The notes below the pieces were generated by a model, which saw nothing but the letters and a program-made list of their open reading frames with translations, was not told the origin of the DNA and made no database searches. A stretch of DNA of 64,000 nt from CAVUNY01 sp963843535 (GTDB lineage: Bacteria > Chloroflexota > Anaerolineae > Anaerolineales > Anaerolineaceae): positions 1 to 64,000 of the forward strand of contig CAWJKU010000004.1 in NCBI GenBank assembly GCA_963843535.1, given 5' to 3'. Position 1 is the first letter of the stretch, and each line of letters begins with the position of its first letter. This document shows positions 18,223 to 27,614 of this stretch, piece by piece. Both the position numbers and the translations under genes were made by a program.

Positions 18223-20472
18223 ATGAAAAAAATATCGCAATTCACAACCCTGATCGGCCTCTTAATCCTGATACTAACGGCGTGCGCCCCTGTCGCCAGT
18301 GCGGTTGGGTTCCCGACCCTGGCTCCAGCATCAACGCCTCAGCCGATCCCAACCCAGGTGTCTGCCCGGGAAGCGCATGTGCAGAGCGTCGAAATCCAAA
18401 TTATTCAGGCCGGCCCTGTGCTGGTCAACGCGATCGTGCGCGGTAATCTAAACGAGTCTTGTGCGACATTCGGTGACACCCATGTGAGCTATGCATCAAA
18501 CACGTTCCGCATCCAGATCATGATGGTTAGTCCAACCGATCGGGGTTGTTTACAGGTCACAACCCCCTTTGAGCAATCCATCGCGCTCGATACGTCCGAT
18601 CTTACACCGGGTGCTTATACGGTGATTGCCAACGGTGTGAGCACCGTCTTCACATTACCAGCCGTATCGTCCCAGCTTTTTGCCGAATTACATCTGGTCG
18701 TTTTTAAATCCGATCAAACCATTCATATAGACGATCTAAACATCTCTCTAAGTTCAGTCGGTAACCCGGCTAACAATAGCATGCTTCCATCCGGTGGTTC
18801 AGTGGGCGACAAAGCGTACGTGCTTGACTCAGCCAACCAGGGCAAAGTCGTCGCCATAGATTCAAATGGGACACGTGAACTCAGCTTCATCCAAAAACCA
18901 GCCTCCTATGGACTCGCCACCTGGAGAGGAAGCTCGGATGCCCAGCCACACCTGGCATGGGGTACCCAATCCACAGGCTCAAGCATGTCATCTTCTCTTC
19001 AAATGAGCGCACCGGATGGCTCAAACCTCCAGACGCTGCTATCCCAAGGCGCAACCAATCCACCCTTGCAGCTGGTAGCTGAATTCTGGTCAGCAGATGG
19101 ACAATCGCTGTACTTTAGCAAGGAACCTGTTGGGTCAGGAGGATATGTCTTGTTTGGGGGAGCATCTAACCTGTACAAGATCAATATCACTACGAAGGAA
19201 GTCACCGCGTTGATCCCGTTAGCTCCCTCTTACGAACCACAAGCGTGCCTGGATGCCGTTTCTGCAGATTTCCGATATGCGGCAGATCATTGTTGGCAAA
19301 ATAGAATTACCATCCGTGATCTTACCTCCGGTGTGATAACCACCATCCTACCCCCGGCTGACGTAAGCGAATTCCGGATCGCAGGCAGTGCCCGCTTTAG
19401 CCCGGATGGCAGCCGCCTGGCATATGCCTTGGCAAGGAGCGATCAGGAAAATGAGCAAGGATGGGTGGCAGTGTCAGATGGCACCAGTGGTGGGTCAAAA
19501 TTGATCCTCACCAGTCCGGTAGGCAGCTACTATACAATTGCTGGTTGGTTGGATGACCGGACTCTGCTGGTCCAATCCACGAATATGCTCAATTGCACCC
19601 CATATTGCACAAGTGAATTATGGATAGTTGGGATTGATGGGGCAAATCCTCAGAAAGTGGCAAATGGCAGCTTGCTTGCCGTGATTACCGATGATGTGAG
19701 TTCGGGCCCTCTGCCGACACCTTCATTTACACCCACTGCAACAAAGTGTATTGATTCAGCTCAATACATAACCGATGACGGTCTTGATGGAACCACCTAT
19801 GCTTCCAAAATAGCTTTCACTAAAATGTGGACAGTGAAAAATATCGGCACGTGCACCTGGGACAGTAAATATTTGGTGTATCAGGTTTCTGGAGCTTTCA
19901 TGACCCAACAACCTGGTTATTGGCTTGTTCCTCCGGAACAAACTGTCGAGCCCGGTCAGACTGTGGATATTCAGGTCGGCATGACTTCACCTCCCATGAA
20001 AGGAAATTACAGGTCCTATTGGGTCTTGAAGAATGGAGATGGAGAAATTATGCCGATCGCGGGCGGTGTTAACGGGAATTCGTTCTATGTTGAAGTCAAT
20101 GTGAATGATGGCTCTGTCGATACTGGAGCAGTCACAGCTGCATCCATTGAAATTGTGCCCGAACAGGGTTCTGGGGATGCCTGCACAACTGCGTCGACCT
20201 ACTTTGTGCATGCCTCAATCTCCACAGACGGACCGACCACTGCCTCCTATGAGATCGGCTCTACGGCTGGACAAATCCCTGCTGGAAATTTTCAAAATTT
20301 AGACAATAACGGACTTTCTTCATTCGTAACTGGGGCTGTCGTCTTCGATCAAGCAGGCACAAAAACGATCAGTTACCGTTTTGTTGGTCCTTACCCCCAT
20401 TCCAACGACATCACCGTTAACCTCAAAGTCAATGGCGGGGAATGGCACAACACCAAACTTTCTTGCAGGTAA
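18223..20472 (+). CDS. Large lipoprotein with beta-propeller-like and NBR1-Ig domains
   Basis: A 749-residue surface lipoprotein: signal peptide with lipobox LTAC (C21), a Pro/Thr-rich linker, a beta domain (about 50-150), a TolB/WD40-like middle with FSPDGSRLAYAL, then an NBR1-type Ig domain at about 513-630 (KMWTVKNIGTCTWDSKY, then PGYWLVPPEQTVEPGQ and YRSYWVLKNGDGEIM). A second Ig-like module ends the protein. The NBR1-Ig domain is common in extracellular Anaerolineae proteins. It probably acts in surface binding. AAAGGAG precedes ATG 18223. Confidence 0.7.
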   Translation: MKKISQFTTLIGLLILILTACAPVASAVGFPTLAPASTPQPIPTQVSAREAHVQSVEIQIIQAGPVLVNAIVRGNLNESCATFGDTHVSYASNTFRIQIMMVSPTDRGCLQVTTPFEQSIALDTSDLTPGAYTVIANGVSTVFTLPAVSSQLFAELHLVVFKSDQTIHIDDLNISLSSVGNPANNSMLPSGGSVGDKAYVLDSANQGKVVAIDSNGTRELSFIQKPASYGLATWRGSSDAQPHLAWGTQSTGSSMSSSLQMSAPDGSNLQTLLSQGATNPPLQLVAEFWSADGQSLYFSKEPVGSGGYVLFGGASNLYKINITTKEVTALIPLAPSYEPQACLDAVSADFRYAADHCWQNRITIRDLTSGVITTILPPADVSEFRIAGSARFSPDGSRLAYALARSDQENEQGWVAVSDGTSGGSKLILTSPVGSYYTIAGWLDDRTLLVQSTNMLNCTPYCTSELWIVGIDGANPQKVANGSLLAVITDDVSSGPLPTPSFTPTATKCIDSAQYITDDGLDGTTYASKIAFTKMWTVKNIGTCTWDSKYLVYQVSGAFMTQQPGYWLVPPEQTVEPGQTVDIQVGMTSPPMKGNYRSYWVLKNGDGEIMPIAGGVNGNSFYVEVNVNDGSVDTGAVTAASIEIVPEQGSGDACTTASTYFVHASISTDGPTTASYEIGSTAGQIPAGNFQNLDNNGLSSFVTGAVVFDQAGTKTISYRFVGPYPHSNDITVNLKVNGGEWHNTKLSCR

Positions 20473-20508
20473 AAGCAGCGTAAAACAACATACACAAGGA
20501 AAAAAACG

Positions 20509-21804
20509 ATGACTGATACACTTTCACTCGAAACAAAACCTGTAAAGACGGCCATTCCTCTGACAAGCGTATTGAAGATTCGTAATTTCCGCCTGCTGTG
20601 GATTGGGGAGGGCATCTCGCTTCTCGGCGACCAGTTTTACATGATTGCGCTCCCCTGGCTGGTCCTTTCGTTGACAGGGAACGCGCTGGCAGTCGGAACG
20701 GTTCTTGCGACGGCTGGCATCCCACGCGCATTGTTCATGCTGGTGGGCGGCGCATTGACCGACCGTTTTACGCCTCGCAGGCTGATGATCAATTCCAACC
20801 TGGCACGTATGGCCCTGACCGGCCTCTTGGCCTTGCTGGTGATGACGAACCAGATTCAATTGTGGATGCTCTATGCTTTTGCTTTGCTCTTTGGTCTGGC
20901 AGATGCATTCTTCTTCCCGGCGCAAACTTCCATTGTGCCTCAACTTGTGAGCAAAGAACAATTGCAGGCCGGAAATGCCATGGTTCAAGGCACTGCCCAA
21001 TTAAGTCTTTTCGCCGGTCCTGTGCTGGCAGGCGTTCTGATTTCGTGGCTGGATGGCGGTGCAACTCACTCTACATCGGGCATAGCGTTTGCCTTCGCAT
21101 TGGATTCACTCTCATTCATCGCATCCATCTCGATGTTAAGCCTGATGAAAATCGAAAACACGGGCGTACCCGTGGGAAAAGCCGAGAGTGGAGTCCTGGC
21201 TTCTATTCGTGAGGGATTGCTCTACGTCTGGAATAATGCAGCGTTGAAGATTGCCTTTGGCGTTACGCTGGGACTCAATATTTTGATCAATGGTCCTTTC
21301 GCAGTTGGGATTCCCGTGATTGCCAGGACGAGATTTCCCGAAGGTGCGACAGCTTACGGCATGATCATGTCTCTCTTTGGCGGAGGGGCGTTGTTGGGAA
21401 CCGTCCTCGCAGGCATTTTGCCCAGGCCTTCTAAGAAAATGATGGTTACAACCCCGTTAACCATTATCAGCGTGATGGGAATTGGGCTTGCTGTGATTGG
21501 TGTTGCTCCCACCATAATGACCGCCGCGCTGGCGTCATTGATGATGGGTATTGCCAATGGATACTGCATTATTTTACTGTTCACCTGGCTGCAACAGCGT
21601 ATCCCACCTGATATGACAGGACGCATCATGAGTCTGATCATGTTCGCGGCGATTGGAATGAATCCTATCTCAACAGCACTGGCTGGGGCATTGATCGGAC
21701 TTAACACAGCTGTGCTGCTGGTCTGTGCGGGTTGCTTGATGACGGTCTTTACCCTGTCCGCCGCGTTCAGCCCTGTGGTCCGGGCAGGCATGGAAACCGA
21801 GTAA
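20509..21804 (+). CDS. MFS exporter
   Basis: A 431-residue 12-helix major facilitator with the N-terminal signature FRLLWIGEGISLLGDQFYMI and the loop 2-3 motif GGALTDRFTPRR. This pattern belongs to the MFS_3 / enterobactin-exporter-like group (EntS, MefA-type), which exports siderophores or macrolides. No siderophore genes are nearby. AAGG lies about 13 bases upstream of ATG 20509. It ends 12 bp before the CPBP gene, so the two are probably one operon. Confidence 0.8.
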   Translation: MTDTLSLETKPVKTAIPLTSVLKIRNFRLLWIGEGISLLGDQFYMIALPWLVLSLTGNALAVGTVLATAGIPRALFMLVGGALTDRFTPRRLMINSNLARMALTGLLALLVMTNQIQLWMLYAFALLFGLADAFFFPAQTSIVPQLVSKEQLQAGNAMVQGTAQLSLFAGPVLAGVLISWLDGGATHSTSGIAFAFALDSLSFIASISMLSLMKIENTGVPVGKAESGVLASIREGLLYVWNNAALKIAFGVTLGLNILINGPFAVGIPVIARTRFPEGATAYGMIMSLFGGGALLGTVLAGILPRPSKKMMVTTPLTIISVMGIGLAVIGVAPTIMTAALASLMMGIANGYCIILLFTWLQQRIPPDMTGRIMSLIMFAAIGMNPISTALAGALIGLNTAVLLVCAGCLMTVFTLSAAFSPVVRAGMETE

Positions 21805-21816
21805 ACAGGAGATAAA

Positions 21817-22659
21817 ATGAATCAGAATTCAAATTTTCTCAAGCGTCACTCATTGGTGATCGGGATCATCCTCATATTCCTCTTTACATGGCCCATTGAC
21901 CTGGCAAATTCAAGCATGCTGCCCATCAAAGTACCTTTAGCAATTGCCGTTTCTTTGGGTTGGGGAATCAGTATTGCCGCCGTGATCATGACCGGCTTAA
22001 CACTCGGCAAGGTGGGGGTAATCACGTTGCTAAAACGTTTCCTGATATGGCGCGTGGAATGGAAGTGTTACCTGGTCGCTTTTCTTTTCTATCCGGTTAT
22101 TTTCATGTCTGCGGTTCTGATCGACGCTGTATGGACACAGACCAGCATTGATTTCAGCAAAGTGGTAGCCCACAATATTTTCGGGCCATCTGCAAGCTTA
22201 CCGGTATTCATCCTGCCCTTCTTCATTTTTGACTTTCTCACGAATGGTGAGGAAATGGGTTGGCGTGGATACGTTCTGCCGAGACTGCAAGCGAAGCAAA
22301 CTGCGTTGATTTCCAGCCTGGTCGTTGGCTTGTTGTGGGGATTGTGGCACCTGCCAAGATATTTTGCCCCGGACAACACGGGTTCTTTTGGTTTGTTGCT
22401 GATTAAGGTTTTAGCGGATACCGTGATTTACACCTGGCTTTATAACAATACCAAAGGGAGTTTATTGCTGACCACGATTCTCCATGCAGCGGGTAACACA
22501 GCGGGAGCTTTCCTACCGATGGCGAATACTCTGTCGGGAGAGCACATGGATGTTTACATTATTGCGATCGTTCTTTTGATCCTCACGGCAATTATGGTGA
22601 CGATAGTTTCAGTACCCTCGCGGTTATCGCGAACGGAATTAAAACAAGTGCAAGAATAA
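21817..22659 (+). CDS. CPBP-family intramembrane protease
   Basis: A 280-residue protein with about eight membrane helices. The family motifs are GEEMGWRG (E145, E146, R150), LWGLWHLPRYF (H178) and ILHAAGN (H223), the catalytic set of CPBP/Rce1-like proteases. It follows the MFS exporter by 12 bp, with AGGAGAT upstream. The pairing suggests processing or immunity linked to an exported peptide or compound (inference). Confidence 0.85.
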   Translation: MNQNSNFLKRHSLVIGIILIFLFTWPIDLANSSMLPIKVPLAIAVSLGWGISIAAVIMTGLTLGKVGVITLLKRFLIWRVEWKCYLVAFLFYPVIFMSAVLIDAVWTQTSIDFSKVVAHNIFGPSASLPVFILPFFIFDFLTNGEEMGWRGYVLPRLQAKQTALISSLVVGLLWGLWHLPRYFAPDNTGSFGLLLIKVLADTVIYTWLYNNTKGSLLLTTILHAAGNTAGAFLPMANTLSGEHMDVYIIAIVLLILTAIMVTIVSVPSRLSRTELKQVQE

Positions 22660-22769
22660 CAATGGGGTGCTGTTCAGAAAAATGGGTACCTGTCCTGTCT
22701 AATTAACTAATCCGCAGGTTATTATTGCGCTGCAAGAGTGGATTTTGCCATATTTCAGGTAGGTACTGG

Positions 22770-22994
22770 TCACGGTAATGCCTGCATATGAAGAGCCTGT
22801 TTCCAAAATTTGGTAAACCGCGCGAGCAGCACACTAAGGAACCGATCACTGCCAGTCAACAGAGGGCGTTTCACCTGTCGTTGGAGGACGATCAGTTGTT
22901 GGCGAAGCAGGGCATTCTCTACAATCAGATCAGAACGGGTACGAGTCAGGTCTGAAAGGACGCCAGATATTAAGGACAGAGTGATGGGTTTAGC
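22770..22994 (-). pseudogene. Integrase-core transposase remnant (5' part)
   Basis: On the minus strand the frame reads SDLTRTRSDLIVENALLRQQ, then LIVLQRQVKRPLLTGSDRF and LSVLLARFTKFWKQAL. This is typical of the N-terminal region of rve-type (IS3/IS481-like) transposases, with the conserved ENALLRQQL stretch. It stops at TGA 22770-22772 and has no start codon; the DDE catalytic domain is missing. The rest of 22660-23125 shows no gene. Confidence 0.6.
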
Positions 22995-23125
22995 TCAACA
23001 TTTTATTTGGTGTAGAAACCGGAAAAGAAAAAACTTCCATACGAAGATGTTATAAATCATACTATTCCTACATTGGCAAGAAATAAGGATAATCCAGCAT
23101 GATACTTTATTATTGTGACCTTTTC

Positions 23126-23167
23126 AGCTCGTTTGACTTTCAAAAATGAGGGCGGATGACTTAAGTA
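23126..23167 (+). repeat. Copy of the 42-bp repeat found at 11052-11093
   Basis: AGCTCGTTTGACTTTCAAAA and the following bases match 11052-11093 at 39 of 42 positions. It lies 78 bp before the IS110-type transposase start and may mark the left side of that element or an older repeat next to it. Confidence 0.6.
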
Positions 23168-23244
23168 GATAATATGATTAGCTTGCGTTGAAAGCACGAG
23201 TTGTTTCTGGTAAGCTCTTTTTAGGCAAAAGAAAGGAGCTCAAG

Positions 23245-24393
23245 ATGAATCCAGAAACAACTCGCACCAATGATGATACACCATACCCCCAGAACCTTTA
23301 CATGGCCATAGAACTCAGCCACGAGAAATGGAAGCTTGGATTTACGATTGGATTTGGGCAGGCCCCACGCCTGCGTGACATCCCAGCTCGCGATCTATGC
23401 GCCTTAATCAAGGAGATTGCTCTGGCCAAGGAACGATTTGGGTTGCCAGAGAAAGCCTCCGTGCACTGCTGTTATGAAGCCGGACGAGATGGTTTTTGGT
23501 TACACCGTTTCATGCAAACCCAAGGGGTGACCAACCTGGTGGTGGATTCGTCCAGCATCGAAGTCAACCGGCGCAAACGCCGGGCTAAGACCGACCGGCT
23601 GGATGCGGGGAAACTGCTGATCATGCTGATGCGCTTCTATCAGGGTGAGCCGAAGGTATGGAGCGTGGTCCATCCTCCCAGTCCGGAAGAGGAAGACCAA
23701 CGCCAGCTGCACCGTGAGCTGATGGCCCTCAAAACCGAACGGACGCACTTCATCAATCAAATCAAGGGTCTCTTGGTTGGGCAGGGAGTAGTCCTGCCTA
23801 TCTCAAAGGATTTTCTTTCCCAACTGGCGCAAGTGAGGCTGTGGGACGGCTCGCCCCTACCGGCAGACTTGCATGCCCGCTTGCAGCGCGACTATGAACG
23901 CTATCAGTTGGTCAAGCAGCAGATCCATCAGCTGGAGGATGAACGAGAAAAGACCATCCGCACCTCCACTGCCCCCGCCGTGGAGCAGGTGCGTCAGCTG
24001 CTGCGGCTGAAGGGGATCGGGGTCGAATCGGCCTGGCTGTACGTGATGGAGTTCTTCGCCTGGCGGGGCTTCGTCAATCGCCGGGAAATCGGCGCCCTGG
24101 CCGGCTTGACCCCCACCCCCTATGCCAGTGGGGAGAGCCGTCGGGAACAAGGCATCAGTAAAGCGGGAAATCACCGCGTCCGCACCATGGCGGTCGAAAT
24201 TGCCTGGGATTGGCTGCGTTTCCAACCCGAGAGTCAGCTCAGCCAATGGTACCAGGAACGCTTTGCCAAAGGGAACAGCCGGGTCCGCAGGATCGGGATC
24301 GTCGCCCTGGCCCGCCGACTGCTGGTGGCCCTCTGGAAGTATCTCGAAACCGGTTCCCTCCCACAAGGTGATTGCCTGAAGGCGACGGGGTGA
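23245..24393 (+). mobile_element. IS110-family transposase
   Basis: A 382-residue transposase. The N-terminal RuvC-like DEDD domain has the CCYEAGRDGFWLHRF motif (E78) and KTDRLDAGKLL. The C-terminal Transposase_20 domain has LKGIGVESAWLY and REIGALAGLTPTPYASGESR, the latter with the expected catalytic-serine region. The usual first Asp is replaced by Glu in AIELSHEKW, seen in a subset of the family. ATG 23245 has AAAGGAG 7 bases upstream. IS110 elements have no clear inverted ends and are guided by a structured non-coding RNA, so the borders cannot be fixed by eye. Confidence 0.85.
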
Positions 24394-24402
24394 ACACCCT
24401 CT

Positions 24403-24438
24403 GCTGACCCGGGTGGAACCCCTTCCCGCAGAGCGTAG
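24403..24438 (+). ncRNA. Candidate IS110-associated hairpin
   Basis: CTCTGC (24403-24408) pairs with GCAGAG (24433-24438) around a GC-rich loop (tgacccgggtggaacccctt), 10 bp after the transposase stop. In the IS1111 branch of IS110 the guide RNA lies downstream of the transposase, so this region is a candidate for part of it. Evidence is weak. Confidence 0.25.
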
Positions 24439-24600
24439 TTTATTCCCCGTTGGGTGTAAAAACTCCATCTAGAGGATTTCCTCGAAATACCAACCATCGA
24501 TATTGCCTGGATCCTACAGATTAGGGCTGAACTCAAATTTATGAATCCTTCAACATACACATTATTATGTTATACTATACACATCAATATGGAGGCAAGT

Positions 24601-24801
24601 ATGCGTACAAATATTGTTCTGGATGAAGAATTAATCGATCGTGCCAGGAAGCTTACCGGAATTAAAACAAAGAAACAGGTGGTTCAGGAAGCCTTGCGTC
24701 TTCTGATCCAGCTAAGAGAACAGGAACAGGTGCGTTCATTACGTGGTAAGCTCCATTGGGAAGGAGATCTTGACGAAATGCGCCAGGGCCGGCAGTCATG
24801 A
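24601..24801 (+). CDS. VapB-type antitoxin
   Basis: A 66-residue protein. The N-terminus MRTNIVLDEELIDRARKLTG followed by KTKKQVVQEALRLLIQ is the VapB (PF09957) ribbon-helix-helix pattern, which binds operator DNA. The C-terminus (LHWEGDLDEMRQ) is the toxin-neutralising tail. ATG 24601 is chosen over the upstream in-frame ATG at 24541 because GGAGG lies 7 bases before it. It overlaps the toxin start by ATGA and normally represses its own promoter, probably within 24540-24600. Confidence 0.85.
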   Translation: MRTNIVLDEELIDRARKLTGIKTKKQVVQEALRLLIQLREQEQVRSLRGKLHWEGDLDEMRQGRQS

Positions 24802-25199
24802 TTCTGGTAGATACCACCGTCTGGATTGACTATTTCAATGGCCGGATAACGCCAGAAACAACCACTCTTGATAAGCTTCTCAGCACGGAAAAAGTTATCA
24901 TGGGCGACATCATTCTGGCTGAAGTACTACAAGGTTTTCGAAGTGATCAAGATTTCGAAACGGCGCGACAGGCCCTAATTAGGTTTAGCCAGGTCAGTAT
25001 GCTGAATCCTGACCTGGCAGTCCGATGCGCCAGGAATTACCGGCAGCTCAGAAAAGTTGGCATTACGGTCCGCAAGACAGTGGATTGTTTTATTGCTACC
25101 TATTGCATCGAAAACAATATTGAACTGCTGCACTGCGACCGTGACTTTGACCCATTCGAGCAGCTCTTAGGTCTGCAAGTCATTCATCCATCTCCTTAG
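24798..25199 (+). CDS. VapC-type PIN-domain ribonuclease toxin
   Basis: A 133-residue PIN domain. The acidic residues expected at the active site are visible: D5 in ILVDTTVWID, E41 in DIILAEVLQGF, D95 or so in KTVDCFIA, and the C-terminal HCDRDFD. VapC toxins cut tRNA or rRNA with Mg2+ when VapB is degraded. It overlaps vapB by 4 bp. The pair sits between an IS element and the integrase, a common place for plasmid or island maintenance systems. Confidence 0.85.
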   Translation: MILVDTTVWIDYFNGRITPETTTLDKLLSTEKVIMGDIILAEVLQGFRSDQDFETARQALIRFSQVSMLNPDLAVRCARNYRQLRKVGITVRKTVDCFIATYCIENNIELLHCDRDFDPFEQLLGLQVIHPSP

Positions 25200-25288
25200 G
25201 ACCGGCCGTTGGGGACCACCACCCAAATGCTTTATGAGCTTCTCTTCGGAGATTTTGTTTCCTTCAGCCAACTCTTCGTGTCTGGTTT

Positions 25289-26212
25289 TTAGAAATCCTC
25301 CAACGATTCAACTGCATCTACCAAATCCTGCTCTCCTGGGGTCGTGTAAATCCGGGTCGTGTTCAGATTGCTGTGCCCCAATAACGTCGCCACCTTTTCC
25401 AGAGATACCCCGGCATCGATCAAGGCCTTGGCGAAACTATGCCGGAGAGTATGAGGAGTAACGTTTTTTATGCCGGCCTTTTTCGCAAAGCGCTGCACGG
25501 CGCGCTGGATGGTCTTGCTCTGCACCCCTTCATTGCGCTGGCCAAGAAAAAGATCATCAGAGGCTATATCTGGTCTCACGGCTAAATAATCGAGCATTGC
25601 CTTTCTGGCCTTCATATTTAATGGGATTTCCCTCCGTTTTGTTCCTTTCCCTTCCCGGACAATCACGCTGCCCTTGCGCTCCTCCAAAATAATATCGCTC
25701 ATTCGCAGCTGGATAATTTCCCCCACTCGCAGGCCGGCAAACAAGATCAACTTCACAATCGCCGCATCTCGCAGGTACATCAACCGCAGGCGGGGATAAC
25801 GCCGCATGGCATCTTCAACTTCTTTCTCCACCACTCGGAGCAAAGCTGCCCGCTGCTTCTTATCCAGCCACTTCGGCGCCAGGGCAGTCTCCTTCACCGC
25901 CTTCACCCCCTGCACCGGGTTGCGCGCGTTTTTGACGTATCCGGCCTGCTCCAGCCAGTGGGCATAGGCGGCCAGGGCAGCCAGCCGGCGGTTGATCGTC
26001 TTGGGCTTGTTGGCCTGGTCGAGCAGGTGCTGCTTGTAGCCGCGCACGGCTTCATTCGTCAGAGTCTCAGGTGTAAGGGCTTCCCCATATTGTTCCTGGT
26101 ACCACTTCGCAAACAGGCGCACATCGCCCACATACCCGGCGATCGTCACCGGCGAGCGGTCTTCGGCCAGCAGATAGGCCTGGAATTCGTCCAGATGCAG
26201 TTCGTCAGCCAT
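25289..26212 (-). CDS. Tyrosine recombinase/integrase (XerC/D-like)
   Basis: A 307-residue phage-integrase-family protein. An N-terminal SAM-like core-binding domain (DEFQAYLLAEDRSPVTIAGY) is followed by the catalytic domain with R162 (AGLRVGEI), K189 (GKGTKRREIPL), H254 and R257 (PHTLRHSFA), H280 (LLGHSNLNTT) and nucleophile Y289. All six residues are present. ATG 26212 is preferred to a TTG at 26272 because GGAGA lies just upstream. As the last gene of the leftward element it is likely to catalyse integration and excision; it could also resolve multimers. Confidence 0.9.
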   Translation of the reverse strand: MADELHLDEFQAYLLAEDRSPVTIAGYVGDVRLFAKWYQEQYGEALTPETLTNEAVRGYKQHLLDQANKPKTINRRLAALAAYAHWLEQAGYVKNARNPVQGVKAVKETALAPKWLDKKQRAALLRVVEKEVEDAMRRYPRLRLMYLRDAAIVKLILFAGLRVGEIIQLRMSDIILEERKGSVIVREGKGTKRREIPLNMKARKAMLDYLAVRPDIASDDLFLGQRNEGVQSKTIQRAVQRFAKKAGIKNVTPHTLRHSFAKALIDAGVSLEKVATLLGHSNLNTTRIYTTPGEQDLVDAVESLEDF

Positions 26213-26331
26213 GTTTCGTCTCCATTCTCGTTTTGGTTTTTGAGCCCTTGCACAGGGCAGTTTTTTCTTCAAGGTCTTGAGATAGCGCTTCTCAGGTTTG
26301 TACCGCTCCTGGGCCTTCCTGTGGGCTTAAT

Positions 26332-26420
26332 GGTCGTCCTTGCGAATTTGGATGTTTCTACCAGGGACGTCCTTAAAGGTCGTCCTTGTAGGACGTCCCT
26401 GCAATCGCGTAAGGACGTCC
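26332..26420. repeat. Array of GGACGTCC octamers
   Basis: Three perfect palindromes GGACGTCC (26365-26372, 26391-26398, 26413-26420) and two variants GGTCGTCC (26332-26339, 26378-26385) fall within 89 bp between the integrase and the small parA-linked gene. This may be a partition site (parS-like), an operator for the RHH-like protein, or the recombinase arm sites. Confidence 0.6.
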
Positions 26421-26434
26421 TTTAGCGCGACATT

Positions 26435-26842
26435 TCACCCATTTCGAGTAACATCTTTCGCCTTGCGCTGTAAATCCAGATTGGAATCAAACTTTGGGGA
26501 AGTCGAAATCGTTTTGTATCCCCACAAACTGATCCTTTCCTGTTCCAGAAGGTTAATGGACTCATAAAGGAGAAAGGCAACCAATTGACTGATCGGCACT
26601 CCTTCTTTTTGAGCCAAACCAATCAGACGGTTCTTTAATTCCACGGGCAGATCCAGCCCAATCCGTCCGGGAATTCTTTTTTGAGCCCGCTCGCGTTCCT
26701 TCTTCTTCCGCGAGCGCTCATTCTTCGGCAGGTGGGATTCGACCTGCCGGCGCTGTCCCTGACCAAGGAGCGACTCGACGGCCGGATCTACACCTGGCAA
26801 ATCTTCAAAACTGGTAAAACCTTGCTGTGTGGCGTTTTTCAT
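26435..26842 (-). CDS. Small partner protein of ParA (ParB/ParG-like, putative)
   Basis: A 135-residue basic protein. The middle is a strongly charged stretch (NERSRKKKERERAQKR), then RIGLDLPVELKNRLIGLAQK followed by EGVPISQLVAFLLYESI, which fits a ribbon-helix-helix or CopG-like DNA-binding domain. Its ATG overlaps the TGA of parA (ATGA), the usual parA-parB arrangement. I infer it binds a centromere-like site, possibly the GGACGTCC array just downstream, and couples it to ParA. No named family was recognised. Confidence 0.5.
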   Translation of the reverse strand: MKNATQQGFTSFEDLPGVDPAVESLLGQGQRRQVESHLPKNERSRKKKERERAQKRIPGRIGLDLPVELKNRLIGLAQKEGVPISQLVAFLLYESINLLEQERISLWGYKTISTSPKFDSNLDLQRKAKDVTRNG

Positions 26843-27614
26843 AACAATTCCTTTATGCGTTCCAAAACCTGGATATAACCGCCGATGAGCTTGCTGCCCT
26901 GCTCGTAACCCGTTCAACGCTTTGGCGTTCGGGGCGTAATCCCAGAGGGTCTTCCCGTAGCGGGTTGCCACCCGGCATTGGGTATCCTGGGGGATGGGCG
27001 GCAGCACCAGCCGGCCGAAGGTCTGCGCCAGGTGGATCAACTGCTCGTGGCTTTCCAGGGTGACCCGCTCGTAGAAGGTCGGCAGAATGCCCGGCCACCT
27101 GGCACTGGCTGATGCGCTTCAAAGCGGCCAAGGTCTGCAGCGCATCCCGCACGCCGTTCACCGCCAGCTTGTCCAACCGGGTGGGGATGAGCAGGTAATC
27201 GGCGGCGACCAGGGCGGCAAAATGCAGCAGGTCGACCGAAGGGGCGCAGTCCAGCACGATCACGTCATACCCCGCGTTTTGCAGCACGTCCGCCAGGATG
27301 TACTCGCGCAGGGTCACCCCGGCCAGGGTCTGCTTCAAGGCGGTGGTGCTCTTGTCGGAGCGGATCACGTCCAGGTTGTCTACGCCGCTGGGCGTGACAG
27401 CCTGGTCGAGCGGGCAGTGCAGATCGGGTGAGAGCAGCCGGCGCAGATCGTCGCCGTGTGCCAGCCCCAGGCTGTCGGCCACGTTGCCCTGGGTGTCCAG
27501 GTCGATTAGAAGCACTCTGTAATTCATCCGGGCCAGACCGGAGGCCAGTGTGACTGCGGTGGTCGTCTTGCCAACGCCGCCTTTCTGGTTCAGGATCGCG
27601 ATGGTGGTAGGCAT
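26839..27614 (-). CDS. parA: ParA-family partition ATPase (two frameshifts)
   Basis: The frame starting at ATG 27614 encodes MPTTIAILNQKGGVGKTTTA, with the deviant Walker A KGGVGKTT of ParA/Soj, then LLIDLDTQGN and VLDCAPSVDLL (Walker B). The frame breaks near 27090 (run GGG on the minus strand); another frame continues with ILPTFYERVTLESHEQLIHL. It breaks again near 26910 (another GGG), where a third frame ends with GYEQGSKLIGGYIQVLERIK. Removing one G at each point restores a 258-residue ParA. The start overlaps the ftsK-like stop. ParA would partition the element when extrachromosomal. Confidence 0.75.

Noticed and set aside
20509..21804. Siderophore or macrolide export locus
   Set aside because: The MFS protein alone does not establish it; no siderophore synthesis, methylase or regulator gene is adjacent.
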